Below are positions 22,318-28,096 of a stretch of 28,096 nucleotides of DNA, piece by piece. The notes below the pieces were generated by a model that was not told where the DNA came from, ran no database searches, and saw only the letters and a program-made list of their open reading frames with translations. The DNA lies in the NCBI GenBank assembly GCA_963974595.1, contig CAXBDA010000041.1, forward strand, positions 1 through 28,096, in the 5' to 3' direction. Each line of letters opens with the position of its first letter. The stretch's first letter is position 1. The translations under genes and the position numbers were made by a program. The DNA comes from PZPK01 sp963974595 (lineage in GTDB: Bacteria > Pseudomonadota > Gammaproteobacteria > Pseudomonadales > Oleiphilaceae).

Positions 22318-23535
22318 GTGTTTCGAATCAGTCAATATATGAAGATCTTGCATGAACAAACGCCTTGTGGTGTTAAACGAAAGCCACCTGGCCCCGTTGT
22401 CATTTGGAATCTTATTCGTCGTTGCAATCTCACCTGCAAACATTGTTATTCCATTTCTGCAAATACCCATTTTCCTGGTGAACTGAGTACCCAAGAAGTC
22501 TTCACGGTGATGGATGATTTGAAAACGTTTGGTGTGCCTGTATTAATTTTGTCAGGCGGTGAGCCATTACTCCGTCCTGATATATTTGAAGTGGGTAAAC
22601 GCGCGAAAGAGAAAGGTTTTTATGTTGGCCTATCCAGCAACGGCACCTTAATTGATGACAATAATATTCATGATATTAAAGCAGTAGGCTTTGATTATGT
22701 TGGCGTTAGTATTGATGGTCTGCGTGAGAATAATGACTCATTTCGACAAATGCAGGGCGGTTTTGATGCTGCTTTAAATGGTATTAAATTGTGTCGTCAG
22801 CATGGTATCAAAGCCGGTTGGCGCTTTACCTTAACAGAACAAAATAGTGCCGATCTTCCTGCTTTGCTCGATATTATGGATGAGCATGGCGTCGAGAAAT
22901 TTTATCTATCTCATTTAAATTACTCAGGTCGCGGCAAACGAAATAGAAAAGGTGATGCTTACTTTAAAACAACCCGTGATGCCATGGATCTGCTTTTCGA
23001 CAGAGCGTGGAACGACGTAGTCGCTGGCAAGAAAACAGAATATGTCACCGGAAATAATGATGCCGATGGTGTGTATTTATTGCATTGGGCTGCCAAGCGT
23101 TTTCCTGAAAGAGTCGCACTGTTAAGGCAGCATCTTGATCAGTGGGGTGGCAATTCTTCAGGTATCAATATTTCGAATATCGATAACTTGGGCAATGTTC
23201 ATCCAGACACTTTCTGGTGGAATCATCACCTCGGTAATGTCAAAGACCAAGCGTTCTCAGATATTTGGACGAATACCCAGGATGAATTGATGCTGGGGCT
23301 GCGCCAGTCGCCTAGATCAGTGAAAGGCCGTTGTTCACAATGTCAGTACTTTTCTATTTGTGGTGGCAATACCCGTGTTAGGGCGTTTAGTTTTGATGGT
23401 GACTACTGGGGTGAAGATCCGGGTTGCTATCTAGAAAATCAAGAAATTGGTTTGAGTAATGACACTGCTGAGATGCTCTCTATGGAAACGTGTCTAGAGG
23501 ATAAAGTGAATACCACTCAGCTAAATTTGGCTTAA
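22318..23535 (+). CDS. nirJ: Radical SAM heme d1 biosynthesis protein NirJ
   Basis: A 405-residue radical SAM enzyme that replaces propionate side chains with the keto groups of heme d1. The SAM cluster motif is CNLTCKHC (Cys36, 40, 43). GGEPLLRPDIF follows, and the C-terminus has a SPASM-type Cys cluster (CSQCQYFSICGGN, then DPGCY). The start is GTG at 22318: it gives MFRISQYMKILHEQTPCGV, the usual NirJ N-terminus, with GAGGG about 8 bp upstream, whereas the next ATG (22339) would drop conserved residues. It lies 65 bp after nirH. Confidence 0.94.
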   Translation: MFRISQYMKILHEQTPCGVKRKPPGPVVIWNLIRRCNLTCKHCYSISANTHFPGELSTQEVFTVMDDLKTFGVPVLILSGGEPLLRPDIFEVGKRAKEKGFYVGLSSNGTLIDDNNIHDIKAVGFDYVGVSIDGLRENNDSFRQMQGGFDAALNGIKLCRQHGIKAGWRFTLTEQNSADLPALLDIMDEHGVEKFYLSHLNYSGRGKRNRKGDAYFKTTRDAMDLLFDRAWNDVVAGKKTEYVTGNNDADGVYLLHWAAKRFPERVALLRQHLDQWGGNSSGINISNIDNLGNVHPDTFWWNHHLGNVKDQAFSDIWTNTQDELMLGLRQSPRSVKGRCSQCQYFSICGGNTRVRAFSFDGDYWGEDPGCYLENQEIGLSNDTAEMLSMETCLEDKVNTTQLNLA

Positions 23536-23546
23536 AAAATAAATAA

Positions 23547-23576
23547 AGCAGGTGTTATTTTCAACACTGACTTGCT
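23547..23576 (+). other. Stem-loop in nirJ-nirE gap
   Basis: GTGTT (23552-23556) pairs with AACAC (23563-23567) around ATTTTC, and AGCA/TGCT (23547-23550, 23573-23576) extends it across a bulge. There is no T-tract after it, so mRNA processing or stability is more likely than termination. Confidence 0.4.
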
Positions 23577-23613
23577 GACGATAAGAATTGAGACCTTTTG
23601 ATGAGAGGTAGTA

Positions 23614-24498
23614 ATGAGAGATAATATTGAACTAACGAATTCTGGTCATTTATTTGCCCTAGGTGTCGATAATCGTAGGCCTTTTTTACCAGGTGAAGTT
23701 GTGTTGATTGGTGCCGGGCCGGGTGATGTTGAGTTACTAACCGTTCGTGCCTATAAATTAATTCAAGAAGCCGATTGTGTTGTCTACGACAGGTTGGTGA
23801 GTGATGATGTGATGGCGCTGGTATCTGACAATGCGGAGTGTATCTATGTCGGTAAACAAAGTTCAAACCATGCCTTGCCACAAGAAGATATTAATAAGCT
23901 TCTTATCGAAAAAGCCCAAGAAGGGTATAAAGTTGCCCGTTTAAAAGGTGGCGACTCTTTTATTTTTGGTCGGGGTGGCGAAGAGGTTCAGGTGCTCTTG
24001 GATGCGGGTGTCTATTGCCGTGTTGTGCCTGGCATCACCGCTGCTTCAGCCTGCACGACGTATTCAGGTATTCCCCTGACACATCGAGACTATGTTCATG
24101 GCTGTACTTTTGTTACGGGTCATTTAAAGAATGATTTACTCGACTTACCTTGGAATGCCTTAGCAAGAGAAGACCATACGCTCGTTGTTTATATGGGAAT
24201 CAAAACCGCAGGTGCCTTGTCTAAAGCGTTAATGGATCATCAGCTTCCGGCCAAAACACCTGTTGCATTGATCAGTAATGGCACCAGTTTGCAGCACCGC
24301 AGCTATAAAACGACCTTGGCAGATCTACCCACATTCATTGAGGCAAACTCGATTAAAGCACCCACCCTGATTGTGATTGGCAAGGTGGTGAACGCATTGG
24401 ATGTGTCTAAACGAGCGCCAGTAAAGGGTGAGATTAAACAAATATTGGGTGCCTGGGAACAGAATCGCTTTGAGCCTGTTCAGCGCTTCGCTATTTAG
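23614..24498 (+). CDS. nirE: Uroporphyrinogen-III C-methyltransferase NirE
   Basis: A 294-residue SUMT that methylates uroporphyrinogen III at C2 and C7 to precorrin-2, the first committed step to siroheme and heme d1. SUMT motifs are present: VLIGAGPGDVELLTVRAYK, ADCVVYDRLVS, VARLKGGDSFIFGRGGEE, VPGITAASACTTYSGIPLTHR, and VVYMGIK. It lacks the CysG dehydrogenase/ferrochelatase part. The nir context makes NirE more apt than CobA; siroheme completion must come from a dehydrogenase/ferrochelatase elsewhere. GAGAGG lies 5 bp before the ATG. nirN follows after 7 bp. Confidence 0.94.
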   Translation: MRDNIELTNSGHLFALGVDNRRPFLPGEVVLIGAGPGDVELLTVRAYKLIQEADCVVYDRLVSDDVMALVSDNAECIYVGKQSSNHALPQEDINKLLIEKAQEGYKVARLKGGDSFIFGRGGEEVQVLLDAGVYCRVVPGITAASACTTYSGIPLTHRDYVHGCTFVTGHLKNDLLDLPWNALAREDHTLVVYMGIKTAGALSKALMDHQLPAKTPVALISNGTSLQHRSYKTTLADLPTFIEANSIKAPTLIVIGKVVNALDVSKRAPVKGEIKQILGAWEQNRFEPVQRFAI

Positions 24499-24505
24499 TG
24501 AATAA

Positions 24506-26104
24506 ATGAGCCAAACTATGCCGAATAACCACTTACATCTTCGAAATCGTTTACTGCTTTTGCTGGGTTTCCTTGGTCTTTCCAGTTTGATACTGGCTAA
24601 CGAACCTTCAAAGCCAACGAGTCATGCCGAGGCACTTTATGAAAAACATTGTGTGGCCTGCCATGGACTATCTCGTTTGGGAGGAATGGGCCCCGCTTTA
24701 CTCCCCGAAAACCTCTCCCGACTAAAGAAAAATAAAGCAGAAGAAGTGATTCAGCATGGTCGAGTGGCAACCCAAATGCCTGCATTTGATAAGTACTTGA
24801 ACGGTGCTGAAATAAAAGCGCTTATTGATTTGATTTACACGCCGCTTGAAAAAACACCAAGCTGGGAAATGGAACAAATTAGCGCTTCGCATAAGCAGTT
24901 TTTCAATGACGACCAATTAAGTGATAAACCCGTCTTTGAAGCCGATATGATGAACCTGTTCATCGTCGTCGAATTAGGTGATCATCATGCAACCCTCTTG
25001 GATGGTGATAAATTTGAGCCTATCCATCGTTTTAAAACACACTTTGCCTTGCATGGCGGGCCAAAATATTCGCCTGATGGGCGTTACGTCTACTTTGCCT
25101 CCCGCGATGGTTGGATCAGCAAGTTCGACATCTATAATCTGAAAACGGTAGCCGAAGTTCGAGCAGGTATTAATACTCGTAATTTGGCAGTGTCAAGTGA
25201 TGGTCGGTACGCTATCGCGGCAAACTACCTACCGAATAACTTGGTTATTTTTGATGCGAAAAACCTGAAGCCAATTAAAGTGATTGATGTTTTGGGTCCG
25301 TCAGGTAAGGCCTCGCGAGTCAGCGCCGTTTATAATGCACCACCAAGAAATAGCTTTATTGCCGCCTTAAAAGATATTAAAGAGGTTTGGGAAATAAACT
25401 ATGAAGATATTCCGCCAGCAGGTTTTGCAGGCTGGGAGCATGATTACAATAAAGAATCTGGCGATGTTGTCAAACCAGAACCCTTTCCGATTCGCAAAAT
25501 TACCGTCAGTGCCTATCTGGATGACTTCTTCTTTAATCAGGATTACAGCTTATTATTTGGCGCATCCCGTGAAGGCGAAGGCTTGATCCTATCCTTGGAT
25601 GCCCGTAAAGAAATTGGCCGGCTCGATGTGCCAGGAATGCCACATTTGGGGTCGGGTATTACCTGGAATTACCAAGGTAAAGAGGTGATGGCAACGCCTA
25701 ACCTTAAAGATGGCAAGGTGAGTATTATCGATATGGAAAATTGGACCACCATCAAGCATATCGAAACCAAAGGCCCGGGGTTCTTTATGCGTAGTCATGA
25801 AAATACACCCTACGCTTGGGTCGATGTGTTCTTTGGTCCAAATAAAGATTTAATGCATGTCATTGATAAAAATACCCTGGAAATTGTTAAAACACTACAG
25901 CCAGTCCCCGGTAAAACAGCCGCGCATATCGAGTTCACCAAAGACGGCCGTTATGCCTTGATGAGTATTTGGGACAAAGACGGTGCTTTGATTATTTATG
26001 ATGCCAAAACCTTGCAAGAAGTGAAGAGACTGCCTATGTCGAAGCCTTCTGGGAAATATAATGTATTTAACAAAACGACTTACTCTCGTGGCACGAGCCA
26101 TTAG
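24506..26104 (+). CDS. nirN: Dihydro-heme d1 dehydrogenase NirN
   Basis: A 532-residue periplasmic cytochrome resembling NirS. A signal peptide spans about 1-31 (LILA), the heme c motif is CVACH (49-53), and the propeller ends with PSGKYNVFN. NirN catalyses the last step of heme d1 synthesis, oxidising dihydro-heme d1 and passing the product to NirS. The active-site FLHDG of NirS is replaced here by DDFFFNQD, while the second His remains in MPHLGSGI, which fits NirN and not a nitrite reductase. It lies 7 bp after nirE and is the last gene of the cluster. The start is the first ATG; no strong ribosome site precedes it, suggesting coupling to nirE. Confidence 0.93.
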   Translation: MSQTMPNNHLHLRNRLLLLLGFLGLSSLILANEPSKPTSHAEALYEKHCVACHGLSRLGGMGPALLPENLSRLKKNKAEEVIQHGRVATQMPAFDKYLNGAEIKALIDLIYTPLEKTPSWEMEQISASHKQFFNDDQLSDKPVFEADMMNLFIVVELGDHHATLLDGDKFEPIHRFKTHFALHGGPKYSPDGRYVYFASRDGWISKFDIYNLKTVAEVRAGINTRNLAVSSDGRYAIAANYLPNNLVIFDAKNLKPIKVIDVLGPSGKASRVSAVYNAPPRNSFIAALKDIKEVWEINYEDIPPAGFAGWEHDYNKESGDVVKPEPFPIRKITVSAYLDDFFFNQDYSLLFGASREGEGLILSLDARKEIGRLDVPGMPHLGSGITWNYQGKEVMATPNLKDGKVSIIDMENWTTIKHIETKGPGFFMRSHENTPYAWVDVFFGPNKDLMHVIDKNTLEIVKTLQPVPGKTAAHIEFTKDGRYALMSIWDKDGALIIYDAKTLQEVKRLPMSKPSGKYNVFNKTTYSRGTSH

Positions 26105-26109
26105 TGCGT

Positions 26110-26138
26110 AAATCAGTTACCCGTCAAGGCTGATTTTT
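26110..26138 (+). terminator. Probable rho-independent terminator of the nir cluster
   Basis: AAATCAG (26110-26116) pairs with CTGATTT (26130-26136), and CC/GG may extend the stem inside; TTTTT follows. It begins 6 bp after nirN. The stem is AT-rich, so efficiency may be moderate. Confidence 0.55.
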
Positions 26139-26190
26139 GTAATTTTGGTCGCTCGCCTAAACTATTAGAATGATAAAAGGTAGCCTTATC

Positions 26191-26320
26191 GAATGGTGCT
26201 TACTTAAGCCAAAAATGCACATTTATGACGCTCGTTGAGCTTGTCGAAGGGTCTATCAAATTAAACTTAGCGTTTCATGAAATACGTTTCGACAAGCTCA
26301 ACGATCGGTATTTCGTTCCC
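26191..26320. repeat. REP-like element with 16-bp perfect inverted repeat
   Basis: CGTTGAGCTTGTCGAA (26233-26248) and TTCGACAAGCTCAACG (26288-26303) are perfect reverse complements, 39 bp apart. The left flank GAATGGTGCTTACTTAAGCC (26191-26210) recurs near ahpF-apbE (9440), and the right flank resembles that of the 7744 copy down to TCCC. It has no coding capacity and looks like a paired REP/BIME or small MITE. Its right edge abuts the broken P-loop of the hflX relic. Confidence 0.72.
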
Positions 26321-26732
26321 AGCATTGGTATAACCCACTAGTGCCACTTGTGCTAAGCCCTGACGTCGCGATCGTTGCGTATCGCGACTAGACTCCATGA
26401 TATCAATTTCCTTTTGCAGCTCGGTAATTCGTTCGCGAACCTTTTGACGATCCAGTTGGCTACGAGATTGCCCGGCACCCCGCGCACCGGAACCGCTACG
26501 TTGACGCCCTGACGGGCCTTCACGTTTGGCTGCCTCACGTAGACGCGGTTGCCATATAGGTCACGCGTGCAATCTCAACTTGCACGCGTGCAGCGTGAGA
26601 GCTGGCATTGCGATGAAAAATTTCGAGGATGACTACCGTACGATCCATCACCTCGCAACCGACTTCATTTTCCAGGTTGAGCGCCTGCGAAGGTGAGATT
26701 TCATGGTCGACCAGAACAAACTCTACGGGTTC
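26318..26732 (-). pseudogene. hflX: Decayed HflX-type GTPase fragment
   Basis: Read on the minus strand, the segment translates as EPVEFVLVDHEISPSQ, then LENEVGCEVMDRTVVILEIF, ARVQVEIARVTYMAT, and, after a one-base insertion near 26544-26546 (an extra G), RLREAAKREGPSGRQRSG, a helical stretch with LDRQKVRERITELQKE, and QVALVGYTNAG. This is the HflX middle region: the end of the N-terminal domain, the Gly-rich loop and coiled coil, and the start of the G1 motif (GYTNAGKS). Both ends are missing: the P-loop is broken at the REP-like element, and the N-terminal part is cut at the neighbouring gene. GC content is clearly higher than around it. HflX is a ribosome-associated GTPase; this remnant cannot function. 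Confidence 0.82.
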
Positions 26733-27148
26733 CCTGATAGTGTTTCAAGCAGATCATCTATTTCTGCTTTAAGTTCTTGATCTTCAATTTTATTTGCACT
26801 GATTTTTGCCTCTTGGAGATGTTTGATAGCGGCGTCAGTCTGGCCTAATTCAATTTGCAATGTCGCCATGGAAAATGCAATCGATGACATATGGTCTTTC
26901 GAGTTAATAGCAATAGCCTTTTCCATGGCTTTTTCGTAGCCAGTCACGGCGCTTTCTAACTCTTCTGTAAAGTCAGCAAGTGTTTCCCACTGTTCTGGGT
27001 GATCTTTGCTGGTATTTTCGTTATCAATGCAAATAGCGTTTAGTTCTGCAAATAGAGAGTCGAATTCCTCTCTATTCTCTTCGTTGGCAGCCGCCATTAG
27101 TTTTTCAGCCAAGTTATAGACGGACTTGTATATTTTGGTATTAATCAT
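26723..27148 (-). CDS. Small acidic helical-repeat (TPR-like) protein
   Basis: A 141-residue, mostly helical, acidic protein with no signal peptide. The second half has TPR-like features (SIAFSMATLQIELGQTDAAIKHLQEAKISANKI), preceded by VTGYEKAMEKAIAI. I do not recognise a specific family. I start at ATG 27148 (MINTKIYKSVYNL): it overlaps the carbonic anhydrase stop within ATGATTAA, an arrangement typical of coupling; longer in-frame starts would lie inside that gene. The last codons (NP-stop) are made of bases that belong to the adjoining hflX relic in another frame, so the native C-terminus may have been lost or replaced at this junction. Confidence 0.7.
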   Translation of the reverse strand: MINTKIYKSVYNLAEKLMAAANEENREEFDSLFAELNAICIDNENTSKDHPEQWETLADFTEELESAVTGYEKAMEKAIAINSKDHMSSIAFSMATLQIELGQTDAAIKHLQEAKISANKIEDQELKAEIDDLLETLSGNP

Positions 27149-28019
27149 GACTGATGACCGAAAGCAAATCAGGGTTAGTAACAAGGTTTCGTACACCATG
27201 CGCATGGTCTTCATTAAATACGTTATTTTTACACCACGCATTCACAGACGATATATTAACCTTTTCTACCTTAGGGCGAACGCTCCATGTCACTTGAAAT
27301 GGAGACCCTTTTTCATTGTAGCTTGGGCCGGTAGTTGATCCTGCGTACTGAATAGGGGTGCCTGTATTCGATGGGATATTCAATGCCTGGTGCAGATTAT
27401 TTACTTTACCGTGCTTAGTTAAGCTCCCAAAATCGAGAGCATTTTTATCATTGACAAGAACATATACCTGAGTTTCAACACGTAACTGAGGATTTTTGAT
27501 GGCGTCATTTAAGCAAGCACCTAAGGTTGGCCCAGGTTTGATCTTTGCAGTTGAATGGACATAATGAACTTCAATTGTATCTCCAGAACTAAGCCCTCCG
27601 TGTTTACTTGGACAAGCCGCATGTTCAACAGGTTTAAGTTCTGCCCTACTTAATTTGGCTGCATATTTAAAACCACTTTGGAATCCATGCCCATCACCAT
27701 TGCCTGCATACTCGGTAAATTCTCCACCCTTATGTTCGGCATTCTTGTGAAAATGAATGTTACATAAGTTCATTTCTGTATAGGAAGGTGCCGCATTAAA
27801 TAACCTTTGGTTGCTGCCAGCCGGTGTGTCTATGTCGCGAGGGGACTGTGGTCCAAATCCTGCTCCCTTAGTGTTTTTTGCTAGTGATGCGCGTTGTGCA
27901 GCAATCACATTGTCTGCAACTGAATCAAGAGCGCCATGACTGGTATCTTTGGCGATTACACTCAATGGCATTAGCGCTGCCATTGCGTATGCGATTAAAA
28001 TACGTCTATTTTTTTTCAT
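27141..28019 (-). CDS. Secreted delta-class carbonic anhydrase
   Basis: A 292-residue exported protein. The signal peptide is about 1-23 (MKKNRRILIAYAMAALMPLSVIA). The body matches the delta carbonic anhydrases first known from marine diatoms and later found in bacteria: NLCNIHFHKNAEHKGGEF (two zinc-type His in IHFH, plus AEHK), GFQSGFKYAA, VEHAACPSKHGGLSSGDTIEVHYVHS, LRVETQVYVLVND and VTWSVRP. It should interconvert CO2 and bicarbonate in the periplasm. I start at ATG 28019, with GGAGAG 7 bp upstream and a clean signal peptide; a longer frame to the window edge would put 25 odd residues before it. The small helical protein gene overlaps its stop. Confidence 0.87.
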   Translation of the reverse strand: MKKNRRILIAYAMAALMPLSVIAKDTSHGALDSVADNVIAAQRASLAKNTKGAGFGPQSPRDIDTPAGSNQRLFNAAPSYTEMNLCNIHFHKNAEHKGGEFTEYAGNGDGHGFQSGFKYAAKLSRAELKPVEHAACPSKHGGLSSGDTIEVHYVHSTAKIKPGPTLGACLNDAIKNPQLRVETQVYVLVNDKNALDFGSLTKHGKVNNLHQALNIPSNTGTPIQYAGSTTGPSYNEKGSPFQVTWSVRPKVEKVNISSVNAWCKNNVFNEDHAHGVRNLVTNPDLLSVISHD

Positions 28020-28096
28020 AGTATATCTCTCCGGTTTTCGTGCTCGTATGAGTAATCCGCATTGTTTCATATAAAAACTGCCATGCCATGCCATGC

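Noticed and set aside
26353..26538. 61-residue minus-strand open frame in the nirN-helical protein gap
   Set aside because: It is an out-of-frame reading of the hflX relic; the HflX-like sequence lies in a different frame across the same bases.
26562..26590. 10-bp perfect inverted repeat CACGCGTGCA...TGCACGCGTG
   Set aside because: It arises because the relic encodes Ala-Arg-Val twice and GCACGCGTG is nearly self-complementary; it needs no regulatory explanation.
28080..28096. CATGC pentanucleotide repeat at the window edge, possible phase-variable tract
   Set aside because: Only about three units, cut by the window end, and upstream of the start chosen for the carbonic anhydrase; too little to support a claim.

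Overview
The window looks like chromosome of a gammaproteobacterium that can denitrify. The evidence is moderate GC, OxyR/AhpCF of gammaproteobacterial type, and a nirS/heme d1 cluster in the Pseudomonas-like order. I cannot name the genus. The left third is mixed housekeeping and nitrogen supply. It has a PhnA-type protein and a nitrate ABC transporter operon (nrtA-nrtB-nrtD) behind a near-consensus sigma-54 promoter with an NtrC-like site about 115 bp upstream. After these come a membrane-anchored PAS protein, a DUF3047 protein, and a peroxide module (oxyR divergent from ahpC, then ahpF). On the minus strand follows an operon uppP - Na+/Ca2+ exchanger - apbE.

The centre (about 12.5-26.1 kb) is a dissimilatory nitrite reduction locus. 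A NorR-type NO sensor on the minus strand faces a ten-gene plus-strand cluster: nirS, a NapC/NirT tetraheme cytochrome fused to an ethylbenzene-dehydrogenase-like heme domain, a cupredoxin-NirC fusion, nirF, a nirDL fusion, nirG, nirH, nirJ, nirE and nirN. NirE, NirDL/G/H, NirJ, NirF and NirN together make heme d1 from uroporphyrinogen III. NirS is the cytochrome cd1 that uses it. The two fusion proteins are the probable electron route from quinol to NirS; no nirM-type cytochrome lies in the cluster. The 409-bp norR-nirS gap holds an FNR/DNR-type box, a NorR-like palindrome, a sigma-54-like element and three helically phased 10-bp repeats.

The right end (26.1-28.1 kb) has a probable terminator, a REP-like inverted repeat element, and a decayed hflX fragment that is frameshifted and cut at its P-loop next to that element. 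A small helical-repeat protein follows, translationally coupled to a secreted delta-class carbonic anhydrase. Related copies of the repeat lie between ahpC and ahpF and between ahpF and apbE.

Three gaps exceed 300 bases: 593-993 (hairpin, NtrC-like site, sigma-54 promoter, leader hairpins), 14140-14548 (nir control region) and 26105-26722 (terminator, repeats, hflX relic). No tRNA, rRNA, CRISPR array or intact insertion sequence was seen. All calls are by eye from sequence and family knowledge; no searches were run.
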